Program-made: the position numbers and the translations under genes
Notes under the pieces: generated by a model
The model's input: only the letters and a program-made list of their open reading frames with translations
Database searches by the model: none
Told to the model about the DNA's origin: nothing
Assembly: GCF_002005205.3 (NCBI RefSeq)
Contig: NZ_CP019702.2
Span: forward strand, 1,120,001-1,184,000
Direction: 5' to 3'
DNA length: 64,000 nt
DNA from: Rhizobium rhizogenes
GTDB lineage: Bacteria > Pseudomonadota > Alphaproteobacteria > Rhizobiales > Rhizobiaceae
In this document: piece by piece, positions 1 to 10,581 of the stretch
Layout of the letters: each line of letters starts with the position of its first letter
How positions within the stretch are numbered: position 1 is the stretch's first letter

Positions 1-1234
1 CATGGACACCGCCCGCGAATATCCATTGGTCGAGAATCTGGGATGCAGGAAGATAGGACACAGCCGAGATATCCAGTGCGACAAGATCAGCGCTTTTTCC
101 CTTTTCTATCGCATTATGTGATGCCAGGGCCCTGCCGCCGCCTGCAAGCGCCTGCCGGAACAGTTTTTCACCGGTGGAGCCTCCGGCATCGGCAATGACA
201 TTCCGCGCGCGTCGCGACAGACGCTGCGAATATTCGAGTGTCCGCAATTCTTCCGGCAGGGAGATGAGAATGTTGGAGTCGGAGCCGACGCCATAATACC
301 CCCCTTCCGTGATAAAATCCGGAGCGGGGAAGATGCCGTCACCGAGATTGGCTTCGGTGATCGGACAAAGACCCGCAACGGCACCGCTTTTCGCCATGCG
401 GCGCGTTTCGGCCTCCGTCATATGCGTGGCATGGATAAGGCACCAGCGATCATCGACCGGCGCATTCTCCAGAAGCCACTCAACCGGTCGCGCTCCTGAA
501 AAAGCGAGCGAATCTTCGACTTCCTTTGTCTGTTCCGCCACATGAATGTGGATAGGCCCACCCTTTGCCAGGGGCTCGATGGCCGAAAGCTCTTCGCCGG
601 TCACGGCGCGCAGGCTGTGGGGCGCGATGCCAAGCGCGGCACCCGGCAGGGATTTAACCACCGCCTGCGCGCCCTGCATCAGTCTTTCGTAACTGTCGAG
701 TGAATGGATAAAACGTTTCTGCCCGTCGATCGGCGGCTGCCCGCCAAAACCGGAATGCGCGTAAAAGACCGGCAGCAATGTCAGGCCGATACCGGTTTCT
801 GCAGCGGCCGCACCGATGCGCTCGGCCATTTCCGCGATATTGCCGTAATGCGAACCATCCTTGTCGTTGTGCAGATAGTGAAATTCCCCGACCCGGCCGA
901 AACCGGCTTCGAGCATTTCCATATAAAGCTGGGCGGCAACCGCCTCGACATGGTCAGGCGTCATGGAGAGCGCAAATTTATACATGACGGTGCGCCAGCT
1001 CCAGAAACTGTCATCGGCCGGCCCGCGAATTTCGGCAAGCCCGGCCATGGCCCGCTGAAAGGCATGGCTGTGGAGATTGGGCATGGCCGGAACGATGACG
1101 GCATGGCGCTCATCCTGCGGCTGAGGGGAAACGCCGGTTTCGACCGATGAAACAACGCCGCCATCGCAAACAATGCGAACGTCCTGCGCCCATCCCCCGG
1201 CCATCAATGCTGTGCCCGCGTGAATTGCCGTCAT
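1..1234 (-). CDS. hutF: Formimidoylglutamate deiminase HutF (C-terminus beyond the window)
   Basis: The leftward frame opens at 1234 (MTAIHAGTALMAGG...) and runs without a stop to base 1, giving about 411 codons of a family normally near 450 residues; only the C-terminus is missing. The amidohydrolase metal motif NLHSHAFQR lies near residues 52-60, followed by AEQTKEVEDS and the downstream IHATHMT and GVGSDSN segments typical of the HutF/guanine-deaminase-like branch. HutF hydrolyses N-formimino-glutamate to N-formylglutamate and ammonia, the step distinguishing the five-enzyme hut pathway; hutG in this window supplies the next step. It is transcribed divergently from hutI across a 114-base intergenic region holding a HutC-type palindrome. 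Confidence 0.93.
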   Translation of the reverse strand, partial: MTAIHAGTALMAGGWAQDVRIVCDGGVVSSVETGVSPQPQDERHAVIVPAMPNLHSHAFQRAMAGLAEIRGPADDSFWSWRTVMYKFALSMTPDHVEAVAAQLYMEMLEAGFGRVGEFHYLHNDKDGSHYGNIAEMAERIGAAAAETGIGLTLLPVFYAHSGFGGQPPIDGQKRFIHSLDSYERLMQGAQAVVKSLPGAALGIAPHSLRAVTGEELSAIEPLAKGGPIHIHVAEQTKEVEDSLAFSGARPVEWLLENAPVDDRWCLIHATHMTEAETRRMAKSGAVAGLCPITEANLGDGIFPAPDFITEGGYYGVGSDSNILISLPEELRTLEYSQRLSRRARNVIADAGGSTGEKLFRQALAGGGRALASHNAIEKGKSADLVALDISAVSYLPASQILDQWIFAGGVH

Positions 1235-1307
1235 GCCACCCTCTCCTCTTTTCGCTATGGGCAAGGCCATTTCAGACATGAAATTGCGGCTTGCCAAGCC
1301 GATTATT

Positions 1308-1319
1308 ATGTATATACAT
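1308..1319. promoter_or_regulatory. HutC-type operator between hutF and hutI
   Basis: A perfect 12-bp palindrome, ATGTATATACAT, sits midway between the divergent hutF and hutI starts. Its TGTATATACA core is the kind of site bound by GntR/HutC-family repressors, which are released by urocanate. A second inverted repeat, CGGCTT-GCC-AAGCCG, lies just left at 1287-1301. No hutC gene is visible here; it probably lies left of the window. Confidence 0.6.
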
Positions 1320-1348
1320 TTAAGCCATAAAGGAAAGGCGAAAAGCAA

Positions 1349-2608
1349 ATGCCAGGGAACAAATCCGTAAAGGGAACGACAGCGGCAGACACCACGACCT
1401 TGTGGCGCAACGCCCGGCTGGCGACTTTTGATCCAGCCATGCAAGGCATTGGTACGGTCGAAAATGCCGTTATTGCCGTGCGCGGCGGCCGCATCGCCTT
1501 TGCCGGCCCGGAAAAGGATCTGCCTGCCGATCTGGCCACAGCCGATGAGATCACCGATTGCGGCGGGCGCTGGGTCACCCCCTCCTTGATCGACTGCCAT
1601 ACTCATCTCGTCTTCGGTGGCAACCGGGCGATGGAATTCGAAATGCGGCTGAATGGCGCGACCTATGAAGAGATCGCCAAGGCAGGCGGCGGCATCGTTT
1701 CTTCGGTGCGCGACACGCGCGCCGTTTCGGAAGACGCTCTGGTGGCTCAGGCATTGCCGCGTCTCGACACGCTGCTGGCCGAGGGCATCTCCACCATTGA
1801 AATCAAATCCGGTTATGGTCTCGATATAGAGACTGAACTGAAAATGCTGCGTGTTGCCCGCAGGCTTGAAACGCTGCGGCCGGTGCGGATCGTCACCAGC
1901 TATCTGGCAGCCCATGCGACGCCCGCCGAGTATAAGGGCCGCAACGCCGATTACATTACCGATGTCGTTCTGCCGGGGCTGGAAAGAGCCCATGCCGAAG
2001 GGCTGGTGGATGCGGTGGACGGCTTTTGTGAAGGTATCGCCTTCTCCGTCGAGGAGATCACCCGCGTCTTCGAAAAAGCACGGCAACTCGGTCTTCCCGT
2101 CAAGCTGCATGCCGAGCAGCTTTCCGATCTTGGTGGGGCAAAGCTTGCCGCCTCCTATGGCGCACTTTCGGCCGATCATCTGGAATATCTGGATGAGGCG
2201 GGCGCAAAGGCGCTGGCGAAAGCGGGAACCGTGGCCGTGCTCTTGCCCGGCGCCTTTTATGCGCTCCGGGAAAAACAGGCCCCGCCGGTTCAGGCCCTGC
2301 GCGATGCGGGCGCGACAATCGCGCTGGCGACGGATTGCAATCCCGGCACCTCACCGCTGACTTCGCTGCTTTTGACCATGAATATGGGTGCCACGCTTTT
2401 CCGCATGACCGTGGAAGAGTGCCTTGCGGCGACGACGCGCAATGCCGCAAAGGCGCTTGGCCTGCTTGCGGAAACCGGCACGCTGGAGGCCGGCAAATCC
2501 GCCGACTTCACTATCTGGGATATCGAGCGCCCGGCCGAACTTGTCTACCGCATCGGTTTCAACCCGCTCCATGCCCGCATTTTCAAGGGACAGAAGGTTT
2601 CGTTATGA
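1349..2608 (+). CDS. hutI: Imidazolonepropionase HutI
   Basis: This 419-residue amidohydrolase opens 4-imidazolone-5-propionate to N-formimino-glutamate. The metal-binding DCHTH motif is at residues 82-86 and is followed by the family [13 protein letters not shown] segment. The substrate-pocket [10 protein letters not shown], the later KLHAEQLSD and the metal aspartate in [12 protein letters not shown] are all present. The length fits the family (400-420). It is the first gene of the rightward hut operon, and its stop overlaps the hutH start in an ATGA arrangement. Confidence 0.95.
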   Translation: MPGNKSVKGTTAADTTTLWRNARLATFDPAMQGIGTVENAVIAVRGGRIAFAGPEKDLPADLATADEITDCGGRWVTPSLIDCHTHLVFGGNRAMEFEMRLNGATYEEIAKAGGGIVSSVRDTRAVSEDALVAQALPRLDTLLAEGISTIEIKSGYGLDIETELKMLRVARRLETLRPVRIVTSYLAAHATPAEYKGRNADYITDVVLPGLERAHAEGLVDAVDGFCEGIAFSVEEITRVFEKARQLGLPVKLHAEQLSDLGGAKLAASYGALSADHLEYLDEAGAKALAKAGTVAVLLPGAFYALREKQAPPVQALRDAGATIALATDCNPGTSPLTSLLLTMNMGATLFRMTVEECLAATTRNAAKALGLLAETGTLEAGKSADFTIWDIERPAELVYRIGFNPLHARIFKGQKVSL

Positions 2609-4149
2609 CCATGAAGACCATCACGCTTCACCCCGGCAATGTAGCCCTTGCCAACCTCGCCGATATCTACTGGAACAATGGCGCTGCGAAGCTCGACCCC
2701 TCATTCGACGCGGGCATAAAAAAGGCGGCGGCGCGCATAGCGGAGATCGCCGCTGGCAACGCGCCTGTTTATGGCATCAATACCGGTTTCGGAAAACTCG
2801 CTTCCATCAAGATCGATGCGGCCGATGTGGCGACACTACAGCGGAACCTTATCCTGTCGCATTGCTGCGGTGTGGGCGCTCCGCTTCCTGAAAATGTCGT
2901 GCGGCTGATCATGGCGCTGAAGCTGATTTCACTCGGCCGCGGCGCCTCCGGTGTACGGCTGGAACTGGTACGGCTGATCGAGGCCATGCTGGAAAAGGGC
3001 GTCATCCCGGTCATCCCGGAAAAGGGCTCGGTCGGCGCCTCGGGCGATCTTGCGCCGCTCGCCCATATGGCCGCCGTGATGATGGGCGAAGGCGAGGCTT
3101 TTTATCAAGGAGGGCTTCTGCCCGCCGGCGAAGCGCTTGCGAAAGCCGGGCTGACACCGGTCGTTCTCGCCGCCAAGGAAGGCCTGGCGCTGATCAACGG
3201 CACGCAGACCTCAACAGCGCTGGCGCTGGCCGGTCTTTTCCGTGCCCATCGCGCCGCACAGGCCGCATTGATTACCGGCGCACTTTCTACCGATGCTGCC
3301 ATGGGCTCATCGGCTCCCTTCCATCCTGATATTCACACCCTGCGCGGCCACAAGGGCCAGATTGATGCCGGTGCGGCGTTGCGTAATCTGCTGGAAGGTT
3401 CGGAAATCCGCGTCAGCCATATCGAGGGCGACGAGCGGGTGCAGGACCCCTATTGCATTCGTTGCCAGCCGCAGGTGGATGGCGCCTGCCTTGATCTTCT
3501 ACGGCAGGTGGCACGCACGCTGGAAATCGAAGCCAATGCGGTGACCGACAATCCGCTGGTGCTATCAGACAATTCCGTCGTATCCGGCGGCAATTTCCAC
3601 GCCGAACCAGTGGCCTTTGCCGCCGACCAGACGGCACTTGCCATCTGCGAAATCGGCGCGATAGCCCAGCGACGCGTGGCACTACTGGTCGATCCGGCCC
3701 TTTCCTACGGTCTGCCCGCCTTTCTATCAAAAAAGCCGGGCCTGAATTCGGGCCTGATGATCGCCGAAGTGACGTCCGCCGCGCTGATGAGCGAGAACAA
3801 GCAGATGGCGCATCCGGCCTCGGTGGATTCCACACCGACCTCTGCCAATCAGGAAGACCACGTGTCCATGGCCTGCCATGGTGCGCGTCGCCTGCTGCCG
3901 ATGACCGAAAATCTCTTCGCCATCCTTGGGATTGAAGCCCTTTCCGCCATCCAGGGCGTGGAGTTGCGTGGACCGCTGAAAACCAGCCCGGAACTGCAAA
4001 AGGCGATTGCCGTGCTCCGTGCTTCAATCCCCTCGCTGGAAGAGGACCGTTATATGGCGCCGGATCTGAAGGCGGCAGCGGAGCTGATTGCTACCGGCGC
4101 TCTGGTTTCCGTGATTTCGGATGACATTTTGCCGAAGCTGGAGGTTTGA
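2605..4149 (+). CDS. hutH: Histidine ammonia-lyase HutH
   Basis: HutH eliminates ammonia from L-histidine to give urocanate, the committed step of the pathway. The start at 2605 overlaps the hutI stop by four bases and gives 514 residues, the normal family length (about 510); the open frame continues upstream inside hutI and that extension is not coding. The Ala-Ser-Gly tripeptide that cyclises to the MIO electrophile is at residues 145-147 in [14 protein letters not shown]. The N-terminal [10 protein letters not shown] and the [11 protein letters not shown] segment are also diagnostic. Confidence 0.96.
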   Translation: MTMKTITLHPGNVALANLADIYWNNGAAKLDPSFDAGIKKAAARIAEIAAGNAPVYGINTGFGKLASIKIDAADVATLQRNLILSHCCGVGAPLPENVVRLIMALKLISLGRGASGVRLELVRLIEAMLEKGVIPVIPEKGSVGASGDLAPLAHMAAVMMGEGEAFYQGGLLPAGEALAKAGLTPVVLAAKEGLALINGTQTSTALALAGLFRAHRAAQAALITGALSTDAAMGSSAPFHPDIHTLRGHKGQIDAGAALRNLLEGSEIRVSHIEGDERVQDPYCIRCQPQVDGACLDLLRQVARTLEIEANAVTDNPLVLSDNSVVSGGNFHAEPVAFAADQTALAICEIGAIAQRRVALLVDPALSYGLPAFLSKKPGLNSGLMIAEVTSAALMSENKQMAHPASVDSTPTSANQEDHVSMACHGARRLLPMTENLFAILGIEALSAIQGVELRGPLKTSPELQKAIAVLRASIPSLEEDRYMAPDLKAAAELIATGALVSVISDDILPKLEV

Positions 4150-4187
4150 GATGACAAGCCAATTGTTTTCCTTCAGTGCGTTGGGGC

Positions 4188-4328
4188 TACCCCCCTCTGC
4201 CCTGCCGGGCATCTCCCCCTCAAGGGGGGAGATCACATGCTGCATCCGCTCGTTCCCTAGGCAAGGTGCTATCCGCTTGCCGATCTCCCCCCTTGAGGGG
4301 GAGATGCCCGGCAGGGCAGAGGGGGGTA
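4188..4328. repeat. Long palindromic intergenic element, copy 1 (RIME-like)
   Basis: Two perfectly complementary 47-base arms (4188-4234 and 4282-4328) flank a 47-base loop between hutH and hutG. The arms carry runs such as CTCCCCCTCAAGGGGGGAG, themselves partly palindromic. A second copy is at 38710-38875 between nirD and nasA. The composition and structure match the Rhizobiaceae mosaic palindromes often called RIME. If transcribed it would fold into a very stable RNA hairpin within the hut mRNA. Confidence 0.85.
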
Positions 4329-4353
4329 ACCCTACGGCAGAAGGGGTTAACCA

Positions 4354-5157
4354 ATGAGCACGCCTTTCTCGCTTCACCAAGGCACGTCACCCATTATCCT
4401 CGGCCTGCCTCACACCGGTACCGATGTGCCGGCTGAGATTTGGGATCGCCTCAACGACAACGGCAGGATTCTCGCCGATACCGACTGGCATATCCATGAA
4501 CTCTATGAAGGGCTTCTCGATAACGCGACAACCGTAAGGGCGACCTTCCACCGCTACGTCATCGATGCCAACCGCGATCCGGCCGGAGTGAGCCTTTATC
4601 CGGGCCAGAACACCACGGGACTGGTTCCTGAGACCGATTTCGACGGCAAGCCCATCTGGAACGAGGGGCAGCAACCGGATGAAGCTGATATCGCCTATCG
4701 GCTGGAAACCTTCCACGCGCCCTATCATGCAGCCCTTGCGGCGGAAATCGAGCGGGTGAAGGCCATTCACGGCATCGCCATTCTCTATGATTGCCATTCC
4801 ATCCGCTCGCATATCCCCTTTCTGTTCGAGGGTAAGCTGCCGGATTTCAACATCGGCACGGATATGGGCAGGACCTGCGATCCGGCCATAGAGCAGATTG
4901 CCATGGACGTGACCGCTGCCGCAGACGGTTACGACAGTATTCTGAACGGCCGCTTCAAAGGCGGCTGGACGACCCGGCATTATGGAAAACCGGAAGCCGG
5001 CATGCACGCTATCCAGATGGAGTTGGCGCAATCCACCCATCTCGCCAGTGAGGTACCGCCTTTCGCCTATGACGCGCAAAAGGCGGAACGCCTGCGCAAC
5101 CATCTCAAAACCATTCTCACGCGCATGGAAAATTTCGCGCTCGAGACGCAACGATAA
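4354..5157 (+). CDS. hutG: N-formylglutamate deformylase HutG
   Basis: This 267-residue member of the N-formylglutamate amidohydrolase family hydrolyses N-formylglutamate to glutamate and formate, finishing the HutF branch. Diagnostic segments are [10 protein letters not shown] near the N-terminus, the DANRDP motif, [13 protein letters not shown] and the C-terminal [11 protein letters not shown]. It is separated from hutH by the long palindromic element and lies 11 bases before hutU. A distant paralogue is encoded at 58198-59082. Confidence 0.93.
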   Translation: MSTPFSLHQGTSPIILGLPHTGTDVPAEIWDRLNDNGRILADTDWHIHELYEGLLDNATTVRATFHRYVIDANRDPAGVSLYPGQNTTGLVPETDFDGKPIWNEGQQPDEADIAYRLETFHAPYHAALAAEIERVKAIHGIAILYDCHSIRSHIPFLFEGKLPDFNIGTDMGRTCDPAIEQIAMDVTAAADGYDSILNGRFKGGWTTRHYGKPEAGMHAIQMELAQSTHLASEVPPFAYDAQKAERLRNHLKTILTRMENFALETQR

Positions 5158-5168
5158 GGGGAAATCAC

Positions 5169-6842
5169 ATGGATAATCCGCGCCACAATATTCGCGAAGT
5201 CCGCGCGCCGCAGGGCAATGAGCTGAACGCCAGAAGCTGGATGACGGAAGCGCCGCTGCGCATGCTGATGAACAATCTCGACCCTGATGTCGCCGAGCGG
5301 CCGCATGAGCTGGTGGTTTATGGCGGCATCGGCCGCGCCGCCCGCACCTGGGAAGATTTCGACCGCATCGTCGCGACGCTGAAGAATCTGACCGAGGACG
5401 AAACCCTCATCGTGCAGTCTGGCAAACCGGTTGGCGTATTCCGCACCCACAAGGATGCGCCGCGGGTTTTGATCGCCAATTCCAATCTCGTGCCGCATTG
5501 GGCCAACTGGGACCATTTCAACGAGCTGGATAAGAAGGGGTTGGCCATGTACGGCCAGATGACGGCCGGTTCGTGGATTTACATCGGCACGCAGGGCATC
5601 GTGCAGGGTACTTATGAGACCTTCGTCGAGGCCGGCCGCCAGCACTATGGCGGCAACCTCAAGGGCAAATGGATCCTGACCGGCGGTCTTGGCGGCATGG
5701 GCGGTGCACAGCCGCTGGCCGCCGTCATGGCAGGCGCCTGCTGCCTAGCCGTCGAATGCGATGAAACCCGCGTCGATTTCCGTCTGCGCACCCGTTATGT
5801 CGATGCAAAGGCACACACACTGGATGAGGCGCTGGCACTCATCGACCAATGGACCAAGGCAGGCGAAGCGAAATCCGTCGGCCTGATCGGCAATGCGGCA
5901 GAGATCTTTCCTGAACTGTTTCGCCGTGGCATCCGCCCCGACATGGTCACCGACCAGACCTCGGCGCATGATCCGATCCACGGTTATCTGCCGGCCGGCT
6001 GGACCGTTGCCGAATGGCGCGCCAAGCAGGAAAGTGACCCGAAAGCAGTCGCCGCTGCCGCCCGCGCCTCGATGAAGGTGCATGTGCAGGCGATGGTCGA
6101 TTTCTGGAACGCCGGTGTTCCGACGCTCGATTACGGTAACAACATCCGCCAGGTCGCCAAGGATGAAGGGCTGGAAGATGCTTTCGCTTTCCCCGGCTTC
6201 GTTCCCGCCTATATCCGTCCGCTGTTTTGCCGCGGTATCGGCCCGTTCCGCTGGGCGGCACTTTCGGGCGATCCGGAAGACATCTACAAGACCGACGCCA
6301 AGGTGAAGGAACTGCTGCCTGACAACAAGCACCTGCATAACTGGCTGGATATGGCACGCGAGCGCATCGCGTTTCAGGGCCTGCCGGCGCGTATCTGCTG
6401 GGTCGGGCTTGGCGACCGCCATCGTCTGGGGCTTGCCTTCAACGAAATGGTGAAGAACGGCGAGCTGAAAGCGCCTGTTGTCATCGGCCGCGACCATCTG
6501 GACAGCGGCTCCGTCGCCTCGCCCAACCGCGAAACCGAAGCCATGAAGGACGGTTCGGATGCCGTGTCGGACTGGCCGCTGCTCAACGCGTTGCTCAACA
6601 CCGCTTCCGGCGCGACCTGGGTTTCGCTGCACCATGGCGGCGGTGTCGGCATGGGCTTCTCCCAGCATTCCGGCATGGTCATCTGCGCCGATGGCACCGA
6701 CGATGCCGCTCGCCGGCTTGAGCGTGTGCTCTGGAACGACCCGGCAACTGGCGTCATGCGCCATGCCGATGCCGGTTATGAGATCGCCGTGGATTGCGCC
6801 AAGGAGCAGGGCTTGCGCCTGCCTGGCATTCTCGGCAATTGA
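5169..6842 (+). CDS. hutU: Urocanate hydratase HutU
   Basis: HutU uses tightly bound NAD+ as an electrophile to hydrate urocanate to imidazolone propionate. The 557-residue length is exactly typical. The NAD-binding glycine-rich [22 protein letters not shown] segment is near residues 165-185, and the conserved [14 protein letters not shown]-like DYGNNIRQ and [17 protein letters not shown] motifs follow. A start codon preceded by AAGGGGAAATC at 5158-5168 provides a strong ribosome-binding site. Confidence 0.96.
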   Translation: MDNPRHNIREVRAPQGNELNARSWMTEAPLRMLMNNLDPDVAERPHELVVYGGIGRAARTWEDFDRIVATLKNLTEDETLIVQSGKPVGVFRTHKDAPRVLIANSNLVPHWANWDHFNELDKKGLAMYGQMTAGSWIYIGTQGIVQGTYETFVEAGRQHYGGNLKGKWILTGGLGGMGGAQPLAAVMAGACCLAVECDETRVDFRLRTRYVDAKAHTLDEALALIDQWTKAGEAKSVGLIGNAAEIFPELFRRGIRPDMVTDQTSAHDPIHGYLPAGWTVAEWRAKQESDPKAVAAAARASMKVHVQAMVDFWNAGVPTLDYGNNIRQVAKDEGLEDAFAFPGFVPAYIRPLFCRGIGPFRWAALSGDPEDIYKTDAKVKELLPDNKHLHNWLDMARERIAFQGLPARICWVGLGDRHRLGLAFNEMVKNGELKAPVVIGRDHLDSGSVASPNRETEAMKDGSDAVSDWPLLNALLNTASGATWVSLHHGGGVGMGFSQHSGMVICADGTDDAARRLERVLWNDPATGVMRHADAGYEIAVDCAKEQGLRLPGILGN

Positions 6843-6904
6843 TTCGTGTTTGGCCGGAAATGCGGAAGGCGTTTCCGGCCAGTACTGTGCGGAGTTGGAA
6901 AATC

Positions 6905-7474
6905 ATGACCCTGTTGCGCGCAAGCGATTACAAACGCATGCCCTGGAAAAATGGCGGTGGCGAAACCGTGGAAATCGCTATCTTCCCGCCAGCCGCCTCC
7001 GTGAATGATTTCGATTGGCGAATCAGCATGGCAACCGTTGCAAGCGACGGACCATTTTCGATTTTTCCCGGCATAGACCGCACCCTGTCCATTCTTCAGG
7101 GCAATGGCATGGCGCTTGCGATCGCAGCCAACGAGCCACTGCTGCTGACGATGGAGAGTGCTCCCCTGCCCTTTTCGGCGGATGTTCCTGTCAATGCGAC
7201 ATTGCCCGGCGGCCCGATCGTCGATCTGAACGTCATGACCCGCCGCTCGGCTTTTCGTCATACCGTGCAAAGGCGATCCGGCATATTTTCCGCAACAGCA
7301 GAGGGCGTCACGATCCTCGTCCTCGCGCTCGATCCGCTGACAGTGTCCCGCGGCAATGAAAAAAATCACCTTGAGCGCCTGGACAGCCTGCTGATCGAAG
7401 GCGAGGCGCCTTTCATCGTCGAGGCCGATCAGAATGCCGGCGCGTATTTTCTCATCACGCTCAAGCGGCTCTGA
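6905..7474 (+). CDS. hutD: HutD family protein
   Basis: A 189-residue cupin-like protein of the HutD family, beginning MTLLRASDYKRMPWKNGGGETVEIAIFP, the family hallmark. HutD is a widespread accessory of hut operons; work in Pseudomonas suggests it moderates hut expression, possibly by sensing urocanate or formimino compounds, but its biochemical role is unsettled. The start at 6905 follows GGAAAATC and avoids a 37-codon extension into hutU. It is the last gene of the rightward operon and converges with the leftward gene ending at 7513. Confidence 0.88.
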   Translation: MTLLRASDYKRMPWKNGGGETVEIAIFPPAASVNDFDWRISMATVASDGPFSIFPGIDRTLSILQGNGMALAIAANEPLLLTMESAPLPFSADVPVNATLPGGPIVDLNVMTRRSAFRHTVQRRSGIFSATAEGVTILVLALDPLTVSRGNEKNHLERLDSLLIEGEAPFIVEADQNAGAYFLITLKRL

Positions 7475-7512
7475 AACGGCCACTTTCCCGGCACGGGTTC
7501 ACCTTATCTGGT

Positions 7513-8994
7513 TCAGTCGTCCAGCCCAAGCGGGTCGGCCACGCGCGGCCAGAGTTCAAGGCTTGCCTTGCGATAGGCGGTTTTGGCCGGGTCTGTCGGA
7601 TAGGATGTCGGTGCGGCGATATAGACGATCTCCGAGGCAACCGGGGCGAAACCCGCATGGAAGTGATTGGTCGATTTGACCAGCAGCACATTCTTTTTGG
7701 CGAAATCGATTCCGAGATTGGAAAAGATATCCGGCTCATAAGTTTGCGTTCGACTGGTTATGAGAATGATATCAATCTCAGTCCCGACCGGCCGGACAAC
7801 GGCGGCACGGCCGAGCGTGACGCGGCTGTTGCGGAAACTCTGCCAGCCGGCCTCGACGGTGCGCATTACTTTTATACGGAAATCGAGCGGCTCACCGCCT
7901 TCAGGGCTGGATTTGCCGCCGATACGCAAGTCGATCTCTGCGCCCTCACCTGCCGCATGGCAAAAAGACACGGCGATCGGATCCCAGATCGTCGCGACAC
8001 CGATATTATCCATGCCGCGTTCCACCATGCGCCGCAGGATATAGGTGGCGTCACCCGCAACGCCACCACCCGGATTGTCCCATATGTCCGACACCACCAC
8101 GGGCTTGTCCGGATTGCCACCGCGAATGGCAAGAACCTTGTCGAGGCCTGATTCCGTGTCCAGCATCGGCATGGCAGTCAGTTTGCGCATGGCATAAAGT
8201 TCACGACCGAGCTTTTCGGCCAGCGCCTCGCCCTTATGCCGGTCGCCATCGGTGACGACAACGATGCGCGTGCCCATGTCCGGCACATCGCCCGCCATGA
8301 AACCGTGGATAACGGAAATTGACAGCACGCCATCCTTCCCCTCCATCGCCTTCAACCGGTCCACATAGGATCGCATCGGCTCGCGGCTGGTCGGATAGAT
8401 GGTGATCATGCGGCAATCGAAGGTCGAAATAACAGGCTTGATTTCGCCACGCAGGGTACGCAATGCCAATTCAACGACATGTTCGCCACGCTCTTCGAAA
8501 TCGGTATGGGGGAATTCGAGGAACGTCGCCATGAGATCGAGATTCTCCACCCGTCGTGCCGTCAGATGGCTATGAGGATCGAATTCCGCTGCAATCAGCA
8601 CGTCCGGCCCCACCATTGCACGGATGCGCGACAGGAAATCGCCTTCCGGATCGTCATAACCCTGTGCCACCATTGCGCCGTGGAGGCCGAGAACGACCGC
8701 ATCAACCGGCAGGGCCGCCTGCAGCTCCGCGAGAATCGTATCACGCAGGGTTTCATAGGTCTGGCGCTGGATGAGGCCTGCTGGTTCCGCCCAGCAGGAG
8801 GTCCCCTCGATGACCGTAAACCCTTCCGCCTTGCCGCGACGACGCAGAATAGGAACTGGTGACGAGCAGAGCGTCGGCGTTTCCGGATGCTCACCCGGCC
8901 CGGCATAAAAAGCCGCGCGAAAAGCCGCCATATCTGTCGGGACGGGAGAAAACGTGTTGGTTTCGGTGGCAAGCGACGCCGTGAATATGCGCAT
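7513..8994 (-). CDS. M81 family metallopeptidase (MlrC-like)
   Basis: A 493-residue protein starting MRIFTASLATETNTFSPVPTDMAAF, the signature N-terminus of the MlrC/DUF1485 family. Candidate metal ligands are in LGLHGAMVAQGYDDPEGD and AEFDPHSHLT, and the C-terminal domain (VVRPVGTEIDIILITSRTQ) is of the MlrC_C type. MlrC is the zinc peptidase that cleaves linearised microcystin, a peptide rich in D-amino acids; most homologues have unknown substrates. It is the last gene of a leftward operon after a D-amino-acid-type PLP enzyme and RidA, suggesting a role in breaking down unusual peptides or D-amino-acid derivatives (inference). Confidence 0.8.
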   Translation of the reverse strand: MRIFTASLATETNTFSPVPTDMAAFRAAFYAGPGEHPETPTLCSSPVPILRRRGKAEGFTVIEGTSCWAEPAGLIQRQTYETLRDTILAELQAALPVDAVVLGLHGAMVAQGYDDPEGDFLSRIRAMVGPDVLIAAEFDPHSHLTARRVENLDLMATFLEFPHTDFEERGEHVVELALRTLRGEIKPVISTFDCRMITIYPTSREPMRSYVDRLKAMEGKDGVLSISVIHGFMAGDVPDMGTRIVVVTDGDRHKGEALAEKLGRELYAMRKLTAMPMLDTESGLDKVLAIRGGNPDKPVVVSDIWDNPGGGVAGDATYILRRMVERGMDNIGVATIWDPIAVSFCHAAGEGAEIDLRIGGKSSPEGGEPLDFRIKVMRTVEAGWQSFRNSRVTLGRAAVVRPVGTEIDIILITSRTQTYEPDIFSNLGIDFAKKNVLLVKSTNHFHAGFAPVASEIVYIAAPTSYPTDPAKTAYRKASLELWPRVADPLGLDD

Positions 8995-9064
8995 TTTCGT
9001 GATTCTCGTTAGCGGAACTGCCTTTTGGCCGCATCCATCGCGTTAATTAATTAGCCGGATAATT

Positions 9065-10156
9065 TTACCAGACCGTACCGCGCGCAGCGACATCTTCAAC
9101 CCGGGTCACCAGACCGTTGCGATGAAAAACCATCTTGTCGAAAAGATTGCTGACAACGCAGGTATGGTTCGGCACGACCCTGACCACATCGCCGATTTCC
9201 GGCCCGCCGGAAGTGCAGCCGGATAGATCGACAACCGCATGTTCCTCCGAGAGCGAGATGATTTTTGCGCCTTCATAACCTTCGATCAGCCCGTAATCGC
9301 TGAAACCGAGGAGATCGGAAGTCAGAGCCTTGGATCCGCAATCGAGCACGGCCCGACCGGGCGTGGGCCGCGATACCACTGTGGCAAGAACATGCATTGC
9401 CAGATCGCCGGCCGTGCAATGGCCGGCGCGCAGCATGGAGCGATCATTATAGACATAGGTGCCCGCCCGGTGCTCGGTTGCCGAAGGCACGAGATGCGCG
9501 GCGTAAAAATCCGGCGACCCGCCGCTGGAACGAACCGGGCATTCTATGCCTTTTGCGGCAAGTAGCGCCATGGTTTGCTGAATAAAGTTCTCGATCTTTT
9601 CTGCACCACCCGGTGCCGGATAGGTCAAAATGCCCCTGAAGACGAGACCCGGTGCCGCGACGATCATTTCCGCAAGCATCAATGCAGTCTCCGGGTTTTG
9701 CACACCGCAGCGTTTTCCACCGGTATCGCACTCGACAAGCACGGCAAGCGGCCGTTCCGCATCGAATGCACCCGCCAGGCCGGCAATCGTTACAGCGCTG
9801 TCGGCCACAACGGTCAATTGAGCGACACGTGCATTCAGCGCCTTCAACCGCAACAATTTCGCTGCACCGAGAATATTGTAGGTAATCAGGATATCGTTAA
9901 AGCCGGCATCCGCGAAAACCTCGGCCTCGCTGACCTTCTGGCAATTGATGCCGATAGCCCCCGCCTGCAGCTGCTGTCTGGCCACAGCCGGTATCTTGTG
10001 CGTCTTGATATGCGGGCGAAATGCCTTGCCATGACGATCGAGATAAGATTGCGCCCTGAGAATATTGGCGGTAAGCCGATCCTCATCGATCACCGGCATT
10101 GGTGTCGAAATCGCATCGAGTGGTGTGCCCTCTTCGGGCCAGGGATAGCTCATCAT
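9065..10156 (-). CDS. DSD1 family PLP enzyme (D-threonine aldolase / D-serine dehydratase-like)
   Basis: A 363-residue fold-type-III PLP enzyme. The N-terminal alanine-racemase-like barrel carries TPMPVIDEDRLTANI and the RPHIKTHK motif whose lysine forms the Schiff base. The VECDTGGKRCGV and GGSPDFY segments and a C-terminal metal-binding region (VVPNHTCVVSNLFD) match the D-threonine aldolase/D-serine dehydratase family. The exact substrate cannot be read from the sequence. It sits between the MlrC-like peptidase and RidA on one strand. Confidence 0.8.
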   Translation of the reverse strand: MMSYPWPEEGTPLDAISTPMPVIDEDRLTANILRAQSYLDRHGKAFRPHIKTHKIPAVARQQLQAGAIGINCQKVSEAEVFADAGFNDILITYNILGAAKLLRLKALNARVAQLTVVADSAVTIAGLAGAFDAERPLAVLVECDTGGKRCGVQNPETALMLAEMIVAAPGLVFRGILTYPAPGGAEKIENFIQQTMALLAAKGIECPVRSSGGSPDFYAAHLVPSATEHRAGTYVYNDRSMLRAGHCTAGDLAMHVLATVVSRPTPGRAVLDCGSKALTSDLLGFSDYGLIEGYEGAKIISLSEEHAVVDLSGCTSGGPEIGDVVRVVPNHTCVVSNLFDKMVFHRNGLVTRVEDVAARGTVW

Positions 10157-10185
10157 ATACTCTCGAATCTAATAAAATCAGATAC

Positions 10186-10581
10186 TTAAGCCAATGGCTT
10201 ATAAGCGATAACGTCCATTTCCACCTTTGCATCGACCATCAGCGGCGACTGTACGGTCGAGCGTGCAGGTGGGTGATCGATGAAATGTTTCTGGAAAACG
10301 GCATTGAAGCTCGAAAAATCCCGGGCGTCGTCCAGCCAGACATTGACCTTCACCACATCGGCGAGCGCGCAATCGGCAAGCGCCAGGACATCCTTGATAT
10401 TAGCAACGACCTGCTCCGTCTGCGCCACGATGCCGCCCGTCACCACCTCGCCGTCAACCGTCGGCACCTGTCCGGAAACATAGACGAAATCGCCTGCCCG
10501 CACAGCCTTGGCGAACGGTCGGCGCTGCCCACCAGCCTGATTGTCGGCCGCCTCGAACCTCACCAGCTTGTGCTTCTCCAT
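10186..10581 (-). CDS. RidA family reactive-intermediate deaminase
   Basis: A 131-residue RidA/YER057c protein (MEKHKLVRFEAADNQAGG...). RidA proteins hydrolyse reactive enamine/imine intermediates released by PLP dehydratases. The family features GDFVYVSGQVP, the substrate-binding arginine in PPARSTVQSP and the terminal VEMDVIAY are all visible. The start at 10581 is chosen because GCGAGG lies seven bases upstream; an in-frame upstream ATG at 10614 lacks one. As first gene of the leftward operon it is well placed to detoxify intermediates from the adjacent PLP enzyme. Confidence 0.88.
   Translation of the reverse strand: MEKHKLVRFEAADNQAGGQRRPFAKAVRAGDFVYVSGQVPTVDGEVVTGGIVAQTEQVVANIKDVLALADCALADVVKVNVWLDDARDFSSFNAVFQKHFIDHPPARSTVQSPLMVDAKVEMDVIAYKPLA

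Noticed and set aside
4121..4436. Short ORFs of 78-118 codons inside the palindromic element at 4188-4328 (and similar in the nirD-nasA copy)
   Set aside because: They arise because the palindrome is open in several frames; products are low-complexity Pro/Ser/Arg-rich and mirror the repeat.
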